From: a virus
Virus record (IMG/VR): IMGVR_UViG_3300050821_008336
Span: 1-23,138 of that record
DNA: 23,138 bases
Strand: one strand, 5' to 3'
This document shows, in pieces, positions 5,165-14,080 of the stretch; position 1 is the first letter of the stretch; the number at the start of each line of letters is the position of its first letter. The notes under the pieces were generated by a model. That model saw only the letters and a program-made list of their open reading frames with translations, ran no database searches and was not told the origin of the DNA. The translations under genes and the position numbers were made by a program.

Positions 5165-8100
5165 CTAATCGCACTCTTTTTTAATCACTCCATCTTTTAG
5201 CATTTTTGCAGCTAGATCATCAAAGTTTTTATCTACATAATCAGCAACTATTTTGGCTTGTTTGCGGTGAGACTGAGCAAAATCAGACTGTAACTCTTCC
5301 AAATGCAACGCCGGTACGCCACCCACATCACGATCATTGGTGCGAACATGCGCTACCACATTGGGTTCATCCCAATGAGATGATTTGTAATTCTGTGTAC
5401 GTTGTTCATCTCTTTTTTGAACTAGACCAGCACGTTGCTTGGAAAGCTCTTCATTTTGTTTAATCATATTCATCACGGTATCAAAATGCTTTGTTTTGAA
5501 ATCGGGATCCTTCATAAGATCGAGAAGTTTTTCTCTATTGTTATCATATTGAGTGGCCAAATCTTTAATCTGTTTATCTACTGCCTGGGCATTATCAGGC
5601 AAAGTCAGTAAATGCTCACGATAATTTTTCCCACCAGGCAACTGGTAAGATGAATATTTAACTGTATTGCTGCTATGATACGAACTATCAGGATCATCGC
5701 GCATCATCTGTTCTACATAAGCACGTTGATCGCTGCCTTCAGAGTGAGTAGGGCGTCTTCCTTGTTCATTTTTGAAATCTTCTTCCCAATCATCCATATA
5801 ACGATCAACTGCGCGCTGAAGTTTCAATTCATCTAAATGACTTTGACCCTTCACAACATCATTTACTTGCACCTTGTTCTTATCGATGTAATCAGCTACT
5901 TGTTGTTTGGTGATCGGTCCCTTCTGTTCCCTCAACCAATTATCGATACCAGTATACTGTAGTTCATCGGGCTTGACGCCGGGTTGATTCTTCAACCAAT
6001 TCGCCCACTGCTCGCCATGCATTTTCTGTTGTGGTGCTTTGGCTATGGTTTGTTCGACTGCAGAATAGAAAGGTGGAGCATGTTCAAGCGCAGCGAGAGG
6101 AGCGCCTGGTAAAGCACTATCTTCCAAAATAGTAGAAGTCAGAGCCTTCTGACTCGCGGCATGTGGATCAATCAGTCCTTCCTTTACCGCATAATCCATC
6201 GCCGCATCACGATTTAAAAACTGCCCTTTATGATTCATGAAGCCAAAGTTAAAGTTACTGATATCCTCACCATTCATCGCTTGACGTTGGAATTCAGGAT
6301 AGATTTCAGGCGGGATGGCATCGAGATGTTGCCCGCCGACCGGCGCCTTGTATATTTTATTATTGTACTTCAAGGCGGGACGTAAAAAAGGTGCTGAACC
6401 AAGTGCTGCCGCGCCGCCTTCAACCCCCGTCGTTAAGCCCGCACCCCCCGCCATCCCGGCCATGTCCTGCGCCCGTTCCAACATCTCTGGATTGGGCACT
6501 ACTTCGCCGGTTTCGGGATTTACTATTTGGGTCGGTGTCTGACCTGTCATGACATCGTGCGGCAATGATCCTCCAGATCGAATCATACGCTCGGGCCAGG
6601 TTTGATAACGCCCTTCTCCTCCTGCGCCGACTAAACGATTGCCAATCTTGGTGCCTTTAGAAAAGGATCCTTCCTCAGTTAGTTTGTTTAATACAGGGCT
6701 CAATTCTTGTATATCTGGCAACAGTTTCTGATCGATTTCGCTGTTATCGGTTGCAGGAGGTAAACGTGCTGGCTGCGTTGCCAATCGATCATGTGCTTGC
6801 ACAATCATGTCGCCGATAACATCTGGTGATTTGCCCTCGCCTTGCTGCACATCTCGATCAGATGGAGAGACATACAAACGTTCTTGATCAGCAGTAGGCG
6901 CCCCACCATCTTCATAGCCTCTAACTTTGCCGCCACTGCGCTTGTTAGCAGGCGGTACAAAGGTTTGATCAGGCCCTTCCGGTCCTATCCAAAAGCCTGC
7001 TCGATCACGCTGATCACCTGTCGCATATTGCGATTGATCTGAAAACGTAGGATGATTGGGTTTCTTAAACAGATCCCCCATATGGCCATTATCAGCGCTA
7101 CGCCGCATGTTGGCCAGGTAGGCACCGCGTAAATCGTAGTCTACGCCGCTGTCATCGGGCGCATTCTGTTGTTTCCAAGTCTGAAATCCAGTTTCCTGTT
7201 CGGGCGTCAGAAAGGTATTGTAATCGTCTCCGACTCGACCTCCTTCGGCACGAGTAGGCGTTACATACAAACGTTGATCATTACTGCCTGCTTCAGACGT
7301 GCCCGGACCCGATGGCCCAGCTTGAAGCAAACGCATCGTGGATGCGTTGTCAATTCCAAGCTTGCCCAGTGCGGAACTTACATTTGTCGCAGCGAGCGCT
7401 CGTCTACTTTGATTTGCAACGCTATCTACACGCTGTTGTGCCTTGACGGCCTGTTGCCACTGTTTCAGGCGTTGCGACAACAGCGGCATCTGATTGGCTA
7501 TCTGACGGAGATTACGCGCGTTTTCAGCTTTATCTAACACTTTTGAGATTTGTTCGCCTGCTTTGTATCCTACAAAGCCGCCAACCACCGGTGCGATATG
7601 ATGACCGATAAACGCTCCCACCACGCCCAGGATCTTATCGGTTGCTGCTTTGATATGCGGGATGACACCAGCGGCGGTATTGGGCCAATTGGCTGCTACT
7701 TGTGGCACCGATAATTTCCGGTGCAATTCAGCATACTGATTTAGTAAATCGCGTTCCGCCGGACTAAATACAACATTAGCTAAATCTGATCCTTTGCCAT
7801 TTACAAATTCACCCAACCGGTTGGCAACAGTACCCGCGCCTCTATCCGCGACATTTTCAGCAGTCGATACCAGGCGATGGAATAAGCCCTGCTTGATCGC
7901 CGCCCATTCTGGAGAGGATTCCCCAAGTATATTTTTGATGCGCTTGGCGACACCGATGTTCAGTGAATTGGGGCTGGTACCGGATCCACTATAGATGTAG
8001 TTGGCGACATCATTTAATGAGGCTGGATCACGGTCTATGTCGCCAACGATTGCTTGTAGACGGCGCCCCACCGCATCGTTTCCCCAGGTCTGCATTCGCG

Positions 8101-9349
8101 CACTGTGCGCCGCACGGGCTTGATTGTAATAGTCAACCGCACGTAGATCGCCTCGAAAAGCACCTGAATTCACAGCATCCGAAATTCTACTATCGAATTC
8201 ATCGATGATAGCTCGTGCCGCGCGTGCATCGGATGGATTGGTATGATAGGCAGCGATCGCATCACCGCGCATCTTGGATAGATTCTTACGCCACTGTTCG
8301 ACGCCTTCTAGATTTACTCCTACAATCTGCCCCTGCGGTGTGGCTGGTTCGGCTAAATTCTTGATTCTGAGTTGGCCGATCTGATTATCAAGATAATTGA
8401 TCATTCTAGAGGCGACAGGGGTGTTATCATCGATGATTACAGATTCAGCACGATTGCTCAAATCGGCCTTGATATCCTGCGGCATATCGGTAAAGGTATC
8501 AGCATCGATTTCGCCCGGCAAAGCCTTAGCCCGATCATACAAAGACTTTACTTGTGCCTTGGAACGCGCCGCTTCTTTCTGCAAGGATTGTTGCGCTAGA
8601 TTGGCGGCTTCGGCAGGGTTGGTCGCTAATTCCTGCCCACCAACGGGGTCCAAAGACTTTACTACAAAATCCTTGTCTTCAGCCAATTGTTGTGGCCGCG
8701 CAACGTTTAAGAATTCCTCCGCATGTTCTTGCGCTGGTTTACCCGCCTGACCTCTGATCGCGCCTTGTTCGGCTTGACGTAGTGCCAGGTCACCGGTCTG
8801 TTCGCCCTCGGTCAAGACGGTCTTGAAGGGTCCGGTGCCTGCAGGTGCCGCAGGCTTTGGTATAGTAGGAACATTAGGCTTGGCCTTGAGACTGGTTAAG
8901 CCGATGCCAGGCGTTGCTAATTGTGACGCAAATTCGGTATATTCGCGCGGAATGCCCGTCACATCCTCTAACGGTTGTCCAACGATCGACCTATAAGCGG
9001 CAGATACTGGCGATGCGACAAACCCGGCCGCACCGATAGCGGTCTTGGCAGCGCCGCTCAAGACATCAGACAGGCCATGCGCTTTGGGATCGATCAGACT
9101 GTCGGGGTGCGTAATCTGATGCAAGCCCTCAGACACTTGTTCTCCAGCTTCCCCCCGCATCCGCTTGTAGGTTTCGGGGTAGCTTGCGACAGGACTCAAA
9201 GCCTTGCCGACAGGCGACAGTTTCTGCCGCTCAGATAACCCATGATCGGCTGGTTCAGGAGGCATAGAACCCAAATAAGAATCCGGATCAAAGGACCCGG
9301 AATCAGATTGCTTAGGTGCTAGATATATATCTGGATCGAAATCAGCCAT
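5165..9349 (-). CDS. large polyvalent/ejection-type virion protein, N-terminal piece
   Basis: The 1394-residue protein opens with a duplicated DPDxYL motif (FDPDIYLAP, FDPDSYLGS). It then has long helical regions, a Gly/Ala-rich hydrophobic stretch near 565-600, a segment with YDLRGAYLANM and KPNHPTFSDQS near 735-765 known from other phage virion proteins, GG-motifs (AEGGRV near 703, SGGKV near 806), and polyvalent-protein segments KYNNKIYKAP (near 993), FYSAVEQ then QPGVKPDEL (near 1090-1120), YREHLLTLP (near 1243), HWDEPNVVAHVR (near 1325) and LHLEELQSDFAQSH (near 1348). It stops at KKECD, just where relatives would be expected to continue into the module now in the 2944-4479 gene. It starts as TAATG with the upstream gene. 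A role as protein injected with the DNA is inference from size, position and domains. Confidence 0.93.
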   Translation of the reverse strand: MADFDPDIYLAPKQSDSGSFDPDSYLGSMPPEPADHGLSERQKLSPVGKALSPVASYPETYKRMRGEAGEQVSEGLHQITHPDSLIDPKAHGLSDVLSGAAKTAIGAAGFVASPVSAAYRSIVGQPLEDVTGIPREYTEFASQLATPGIGLTSLKAKPNVPTIPKPAAPAGTGPFKTVLTEGEQTGDLALRQAEQGAIRGQAGKPAQEHAEEFLNVARPQQLAEDKDFVVKSLDPVGGQELATNPAEAANLAQQSLQKEAARSKAQVKSLYDRAKALPGEIDADTFTDMPQDIKADLSNRAESVIIDDNTPVASRMINYLDNQIGQLRIKNLAEPATPQGQIVGVNLEGVEQWRKNLSKMRGDAIAAYHTNPSDARAARAIIDEFDSRISDAVNSGAFRGDLRAVDYYNQARAAHSARMQTWGNDAVGRRLQAIVGDIDRDPASLNDVANYIYSGSGTSPNSLNIGVAKRIKNILGESSPEWAAIKQGLFHRLVSTAENVADRGAGTVANRLGEFVNGKGSDLANVVFSPAERDLLNQYAELHRKLSVPQVAANWPNTAAGVIPHIKAATDKILGVVGAFIGHHIAPVVGGFVGYKAGEQISKVLDKAENARNLRQIANQMPLLSQRLKQWQQAVKAQQRVDSVANQSRRALAATNVSSALGKLGIDNASTMRLLQAGPSGPGTSEAGSNDQRLYVTPTRAEGGRVGDDYNTFLTPEQETGFQTWKQQNAPDDSGVDYDLRGAYLANMRRSADNGHMGDLFKKPNHPTFSDQSQYATGDQRDRAGFWIGPEGPDQTFVPPANKRSGGKVRGYEDGGAPTADQERLYVSPSDRDVQQGEGKSPDVIGDMIVQAHDRLATQPARLPPATDNSEIDQKLLPDIQELSPVLNKLTEEGSFSKGTKIGNRLVGAGGEGRYQTWPERMIRSGGSLPHDVMTGQTPTQIVNPETGEVVPNPEMLERAQDMAGMAGGAGLTTGVEGGAAALGSAPFLRPALKYNNKIYKAPVGGQHLDAIPPEIYPEFQRQAMNGEDISNFNFGFMNHKGQFLNRDAAMDYAVKEGLIDPHAASQKALTSTILEDSALPGAPLAALEHAPPFYSAVEQTIAKAPQQKMHGEQWANWLKNQPGVKPDELQYTGIDNWLREQKGPITKQQVADYIDKNKVQVNDVVKGQSHLDELKLQRAVDRYMDDWEEDFKNEQGRRPTHSEGSDQRAYVEQMMRDDPDSSYHSSNTVKYSSYQLPGGKNYREHLLTLPDNAQAVDKQIKDLATQYDNNREKLLDLMKDPDFKTKHFDTVMNMIKQNEELSKQRAGLVQKRDEQRTQNYKSSHWDEPNVVAHVRTNDRDVGGVPALHLEELQSDFAQSHRKQAKIVADYVDKNFDDLAAKMLKDGVIKKECD

Positions 9350-12300
9350 TACTGAATGCCAAGTTTCTTCTTGATAGCCGCTGAACGAGCATCGGTGGGG
9401 TTAGCGTTAGCCCAATCCAGTGCTTGTTTATCGGCCGGTGCCAAAGTTGCAGCACCTCCACCTGCGCCTTCAGCATCAATCTGCTTTAGAACTTCGCGCG
9501 AGCGTGGTAGTAGATACTTTTCATCAAAGTTATGAAGGTGCGTACCTTGTTCGTAGGCAAACTTGAGGGAATGCAACTGACCGCCCATCAACTGTTGGAA
9601 GTGATCGATAACATCCAAAGCCTGCCCCTGCGAAAGCTTAGGTTCGAGGGCTTTCCTCAATTCTTCACGATCGCCCAATGCATTCTGGGCGCCAACTGTT
9701 GCTTTAACAACTTCCCCACCCACAATTTGCGCGATGGCATTCAGCGTGTTTGGTGGAGCGTAACCGAATTCAGCCTGGAAACGATTCTTGAGGGAGTTAA
9801 ATGTTTGCCAATCGCCATTTTGAACAGCCCTGTAGGCCGCCTTCAAAGTATCCAAGTGCGATACAGCGGTATTGAAGGCGCGAACGGTATCGCCGGTCTT
9901 GGTGCCCGGCAGGAACGCGGCCTGGGCTTTGTAGCGTAAGCCCACATCCTGCGGTCGATAGTTTGGATCGTAGCGCAACACCATGTTAACGAATTTTTCA
10001 CGATGATCCCGACGCATCGATGCATATTTGGCCGGGTCAAGATCGTAATCCGCTGCTTTCTTAATGGCTAACGCTACGCCTGGATCCTCTTGCGCAATGC
10101 GTGCCAGCATCGCTGTATCCCGCGATGCGTCTGAACCTTCTGGTGCCTGTGGATCAGGAGCATGTGGAGGTAGGGACGGAGGCGGCTGTGGAGGCGGCGT
10201 TGGCGTATTTGGGCTGTCCATCGACGCCGGAGGAACAGGCTTTGCTGGATCGAACGGTACTGCATTGGAAGGCTGTTGTACGGCTGGCGGCACCCAACTC
10301 AATGACGCTACTTTGTAAGGGCTTTCGGTACCTGCGGACGCATTGGCGGGTGAACTTGGAACGTCGGGCGCAGGCGGTGTTACACTTGATTGTGGCCCAG
10401 GTTGTGCACCAGGCGGCGTCGGCGGGATTGCGTAAGCAGGATTACGCGGAATGTAAGGCTTACCCGCCGCGTCGAATACCTGTTTGGTGTTGGGATCGAC
10501 CCAACCCATGACATCGCGTCCACCTTCGGTTTCATCGATCTTGCCCCAAGTAGGCTTGAAAGACTTTTCGGTCTCCTCCTTCATCTTGATATAGGCTGGA
10601 TTGACGATCGGTTTATCATTGGGGCCGATGATGATAGGTTCGTTGGCTTGAGAGATCTTTGCTGCTTCAGCTGCACGCTTATCTGCCGATTGTTGCGCTA
10701 CGGTCATCTCTTGATATGGTTTTTCGAGACGATCGCGCTCTAATTGTAGTTGCTCGGCGTGTTGCCGTGCATCCTGCTCCGCTTTCAATTGCGCGTTATA
10801 CGAAGCAACGCCCGCTAAACCACCTTCGCCAATCGCATTGCCTAGAAATGGCGAACGACTTGCCAACATACCAAATCCAGCCGATAGCAACGATGGGCCG
10901 AGATGCGAACCTTGGCCAAAATCGATGATCGGTCGTCTGCCGTCGCTCACGCTAACGCCAGCTCTTGATTCGTTGGCTGCACGAACCGATGGAGGCGCGA
11001 TACCACGGAAACCTGAATCCGAATAACCCGACGCTACCTCGGGCGGCAACGATCCATCCGAAGTGCTTTCTCTAGTAAATGAAGAATGATGCGGTGCAAT
11101 ACCGTCTGATTTCTCTGGTACTACGTTTTGATCGGCTACAATAGCGGCATTGGGGTGATCGACTCCCGCACGCCAACTATCCATCGCGTCTGAACCGGCC
11201 AGACGGTATGGTTCATCAGGATTGATTACGTCGCTATCAGAATTATCAGGCGAACCACCTGTAGCATATCCATTGATAGGTTTTCGTAGATAATCTACAA
11301 TATTTCTATGGGTCATATTTTCTGGTGGGGCAACACCAGCATTCATTCGTGCTGCAAATCTAGCTGAATCATCTCTATCTTTGTCAAGTAAAGTTCTGCC
11401 ACGACTTACCATATCAGAAAGTGTTGCCCCACCATCTGCATAACTAGCTACGCCGCCTCTTGCCATCGCACCATAATCGCCAGCATCCAATCCTGCTAAT
11501 GGTTGCGACGCATTGCCGCCGTAAGCATCTCCCGAACCAGAATTACCGCCCCCGTAATAAGGGTTATAAACGCCCTGTAATGGCGCTCCTCCGACTGATG
11601 TCGGTCCAGAAGCTCCCGATATATCAGCGCCGTAGGGTAGCGGGTTGTCTCCACTGGTTGCATCCTTGATCTTCTTGGCTAGATCGCCGATTCCAGCCGC
11701 CTGTTTTGATAAATCCTGTTGTGGCGAATTGTAGGGCGCGGGCGCCCGCGCGGGTGGCGCACCCGGGCCATGCACGATATTGGATTGTGGGATCCAACCC
11801 TGAGTATCGCCCCATGGCATTCCCGGTACCACGCCGCCCGGTGCATAACCAACTACGCCTCCATTGTTATAACTGTTGACTCGACCACCCTTGTTTAGAA
11901 ACAGACCGGCGGCGGCAATACCAGTACCCAACCATTGCGCGGTCTGATTTGGTGCGGGAGCGGTGGTTTGCCCAGATGACGTACCGCCCATCTGACTGCC
12001 AACGCCGGTATCCAATCCGGCCAGCCACTGGGTCTGCTGGTAGGGATATGCTTGTTGTCGTTGAAACTGTTGCATCAAAGCTGCATCAAGCTGTTGTTGG
12101 GTGTTTTGTTGCAGTGATCCAGCCCCGATCTGAGCGCCAGCTCCCGCAAGACCTGCCTGCTGCCCAGCTACCCCCAAATTACCTAGTAAACCAGCGCCTT
12201 GTAGCCCAATGCCCTGTTGTTGGGTTGCTGTATTGACCGCCTGTCCGTAGCCCTGATTGTATAGATTGGCAATAACCGGGGCCTGCGCCAATTGTTGCTG

Positions 12301-12738
12301 ATTGGCTAGTTCAGATTGAGCAATCGCTGATCGATTGCCGCCCAGCGCTCCCTGCGCAATCGCATTACCAACGACGCCCTGCTGTTGTTGCTGATTCTGA
12401 TTGTTAAATTGGGCTTGCGTCGCATTTACAACATTTTGGACATATGGGTCCATGTAGCGCTGGATACCAGCTTGAGTAAGCGGCGCGGACGATGTCGCCG
12501 CCTGACCGATACCATAATTGATAGCTGGTTGCGCGGCATTGGCGTACTGATTGATGCCACCGATGCCTTGATTTTGTTGTGCGTTGACACCCGCTACCAG
12601 TTCCCCACCGTAGGCTTGGTATGGCGTCTGCGCGACGCCCTGTGCCCGCGTCAGCAAATCGGAGTAGGCCTGCATGGCCTGCGGATTGGGCGCGGTAGTA
12701 GTATTTTGAGTTGTGGTATTGGAACCCTTATTGCCCAT
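9349..12738 (-). CDS. probable internal virion / ejection protein (1129 aa)
   Basis: The N-terminal part is Gln/Ala/Asn-rich (about residues 1-260, with NNQNQQQQQG and many QQ pairs). The middle has repeated GG motifs (NKGGRV, NNGGVV, APGGVV, ARGGVA, YADGGA). A Pro-rich linker follows (about 770-880). The C-terminal part is helical (about 940-1100) with AFNTAVSHLDTLKAAYRAV, NGDWQTFNSLKNRF and GGEVVKATVG, and a tail ALDWANANPTDARSAAIKKK; both are recurrent in podovirus proteins at this position. No enzymatic motif is visible. It precedes the 1394-residue gene by a one-base overlap. A virion ejection role is inferred from the order tail, small proteins, large proteins seen in T7-like and P22-like phages. 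Confidence 0.9.
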   Translation of the reverse strand: MGNKGSNTTTQNTTTAPNPQAMQAYSDLLTRAQGVAQTPYQAYGGELVAGVNAQQNQGIGGINQYANAAQPAINYGIGQAATSSAPLTQAGIQRYMDPYVQNVVNATQAQFNNQNQQQQQGVVGNAIAQGALGGNRSAIAQSELANQQQLAQAPVIANLYNQGYGQAVNTATQQQGIGLQGAGLLGNLGVAGQQAGLAGAGAQIGAGSLQQNTQQQLDAALMQQFQRQQAYPYQQTQWLAGLDTGVGSQMGGTSSGQTTAPAPNQTAQWLGTGIAAAGLFLNKGGRVNSYNNGGVVGYAPGGVVPGMPWGDTQGWIPQSNIVHGPGAPPARAPAPYNSPQQDLSKQAAGIGDLAKKIKDATSGDNPLPYGADISGASGPTSVGGAPLQGVYNPYYGGGNSGSGDAYGGNASQPLAGLDAGDYGAMARGGVASYADGGATLSDMVSRGRTLLDKDRDDSARFAARMNAGVAPPENMTHRNIVDYLRKPINGYATGGSPDNSDSDVINPDEPYRLAGSDAMDSWRAGVDHPNAAIVADQNVVPEKSDGIAPHHSSFTRESTSDGSLPPEVASGYSDSGFRGIAPPSVRAANESRAGVSVSDGRRPIIDFGQGSHLGPSLLSAGFGMLASRSPFLGNAIGEGGLAGVASYNAQLKAEQDARQHAEQLQLERDRLEKPYQEMTVAQQSADKRAAEAAKISQANEPIIIGPNDKPIVNPAYIKMKEETEKSFKPTWGKIDETEGGRDVMGWVDPNTKQVFDAAGKPYIPRNPAYAIPPTPPGAQPGPQSSVTPPAPDVPSSPANASAGTESPYKVASLSWVPPAVQQPSNAVPFDPAKPVPPASMDSPNTPTPPPQPPPSLPPHAPDPQAPEGSDASRDTAMLARIAQEDPGVALAIKKAADYDLDPAKYASMRRDHREKFVNMVLRYDPNYRPQDVGLRYKAQAAFLPGTKTGDTVRAFNTAVSHLDTLKAAYRAVQNGDWQTFNSLKNRFQAEFGYAPPNTLNAIAQIVGGEVVKATVGAQNALGDREELRKALEPKLSQGQALDVIDHFQQLMGGQLHSLKFAYEQGTHLHNFDEKYLLPRSREVLKQIDAEGAGGGAATLAPADKQALDWANANPTDARSAAIKKKLGIQ
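11736..11751. repeat. 16-bp perfect GC palindrome inside a coding region
   Basis: GCGCGGGCGCCCGCGC reads the same on both strands and sits in a GC-rich patch of the 1129-residue gene that encodes PPARAPAP. It is an outlier in this otherwise moderate-GC sequence but is explained by Pro/Ala/Arg codon choice; no function is claimed. Confidence 0.7.
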
Positions 12739-12744
12739 CTATTT

Positions 12745-13218
12745 TTACGCTGCGACTTTCTTCTGATACACGAAGAAGCGCCCTTTATAATCATCAGCAC
12801 GGAGCTGACGTTCGTACAGTAATTCTTTACGTTCGGTTGGGTGATTAGACAAGATACCGATAAATAGTGGAAAGCCTGATTCGTCTGCACACCATTTGGC
12901 AAAACGTAGAAGCTCCACCGCATTACGCGATTTACGGTGCTCTGGTACTACATATAAAAATAATTCTTCCCAATGTGGATCGTCTGAATACCAGAACGAC
13001 GACATCAACAAGAAAAGCAATCCTTCCAATCTACCAGGATTTCCGACGCCCGCCAGGATGCCGCCTTGCTTATCAAAAGCACGAGATAACATCGCTCGTA
13101 CTTTATCATCGTTCATAGTAAAGATGCCATTCTCTTTATGTAACTGATGGCATAATTCCAGAACGTTTTCTTCTTCGTCGCGCCCGATGATTCGAGCACG
13201 ACCTTGGTAATTGGTCAT
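12745..13218 (-). CDS. GNAT-family N-acetyltransferase
   Basis: The 157-residue protein has the GNAT order. A beta strand ELFLYVVPEHRKSRNAVELLRFA (residues about 84-108) is the beta4-motif A region, in which EHRKSRNA takes the place of the acetyl-CoA-binding Q/RxxGxG/A loop, followed by the beta5-like FPLFIGILSN and the C-terminal LLYERQL then GRFFVYQ. Many phages carry such a gene beside their virion genes; the acceptor is not known and may be a virion or host protein. The pyrophosphate loop is less Gly-rich than the classical motif, so activity is not certain. Confidence 0.88.
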   Translation of the reverse strand: MTNYQGRARIIGRDEEENVLELCHQLHKENGIFTMNDDKVRAMLSRAFDKQGGILAGVGNPGRLEGLLFLLMSSFWYSDDPHWEELFLYVVPEHRKSRNAVELLRFAKWCADESGFPLFIGILSNHPTERKELLYERQLRADDYKGRFFVYQKKVAA

Positions 13219-13222
13219 TTAG

Positions 13223-13528
13223 TTAGTTCATCTTCTCAGCAGCCTTTTTGGGCATAATACCCTCTGTCTGTGCTTCAGGCGGGTTCATAACAGCATTGCG
13301 TTCGGCTTCCATCATAGCCAGCAGTTCGTTCATAACATCGCGCAATTGCGTCGCACAGATCTTATCCATCCGTAAACGACAAGAAATAACAGGATCTGCA
13401 TCAACTTGTCCATTATCATTCGGCGTAAAGTTAAAGGTTGAGAAGGCCAAATTGATGACCTCATTAAGAGAACCACGACCAATAACCGTGTTAACAAATG
13501 TCACGCCCACACTATCAGAATCACGCAT
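13223..13528 (-). CDS. conserved small phage protein of unknown function (101 aa)
   Basis: The sequence VTFVNTVIGRGSLNEVINLAFSTFNF followed by SCRLRMDKICATQLRDVM resembles small proteins found next to head-tail genes of T7-like phages of proteobacteria (from memory). There is no signal peptide or membrane segment. The ribosome-binding site AAGGAGATTTACC before ATG 13528 is one of the strongest in the window, suggesting high expression. It ends in a Lys-rich tail PKKAAEKMN. The function is unknown to me. Confidence 0.88.
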   Translation of the reverse strand: MRDSDSVGVTFVNTVIGRGSLNEVINLAFSTFNFTPNDNGQVDADPVISCRLRMDKICATQLRDVMNELLAMMEAERNAVMNPPEAQTEGIMPKKAAEKMN

Positions 13529-13540
13529 GGTAAATCTCCT

Positions 13541-14074
13541 TTAGAAGTTGCTGTTTCTTTGGTGCATTGGTTCTTCGTAGTAATCTTCGTACCAAATGCT
13601 TCCTGTTTTATATGGAATTGGTTCAATATCAGACGCCAATCTTTTCCCCCTTCTATTCAACCATCTGAATTGACGCTTAATTAACGCCATTTCTTTTTTG
13701 TAATCCTCAGATAAGACATTTTTTCCTGTAACGGTATTTCTATTGACAAAAAAGAATTCAGCCAAATTAATTTGTTCTTTTTTGATCCTAACCCAAGGTT
13801 TAATGAATTGTAAAAAATCTATGCACTGTTGACCAGATACTGCCCAACAATAAGTATTCTTCCAATTAACATTATCTTTTTGTGTAAAATATATTGCTCC
13901 TCCAAATTCACGTTTGAAATATTCGATTATTTCTTTATCAGTATTTTCTATTGAGGCTCCAATCCGACCGCCTCCATGTGTGTCTGTAAGAAAAGTAACA
14001 GTTCCTTCACCATCAAAAAATCCAGCTGCATACGCAAGTTGCTCGTTTGAGTAAAGACGCACTCTTTCGACCAT
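13541..14074 (-). CDS. LAGLIDADG homing endonuclease
   Basis: The 177-residue protein has one LAGLIDADG motif, LAYAAGFFDGEGTV, at residues about 13-26, so it would act as a homodimer. The acidic residue of the motif (D in FDGEG) is kept. Downstream WAVSGQQCIDFLQFIKPWVRIKKEQ matches the usual C-terminal part of phage members. The DNA is AT-rich relative to neighbours, which points to recent transfer. It sits between two intact virion-region genes, 7 nt and 12 nt from them, so unlike the GIY-YIG gene it appears to be an intergenic insertion that leaves both flanks whole. Confidence 0.93.
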   Translation of the reverse strand: MVERVRLYSNEQLAYAAGFFDGEGTVTFLTDTHGGGRIGASIENTDKEIIEYFKREFGGAIYFTQKDNVNWKNTYCWAVSGQQCIDFLQFIKPWVRIKKEQINLAEFFFVNRNTVTGKNVLSEDYKKEMALIKRQFRWLNRRGKRLASDIEPIPYKTGSIWYEDYYEEPMHQRNSNF

Positions 14075-14080
14075 GCTTAT

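Noticed and set aside
4469-5165. Group I intron or intein as explanation of the split gene
   Set aside because: Only 3 nt lie outside the endonuclease frame on one side and it overlaps the next gene on the other, leaving no room for an intron core. An intein would need an open frame through both junctions, but a TAG stop precedes the nuclease, its own TAG ends it, and the downstream piece is in another frame.
11736-11751. 16-bp GC palindrome as a regulatory site
   Set aside because: It sits inside a Pro/Ala/Arg-coding stretch where such runs arise from codon choice, and is far from any gene start.
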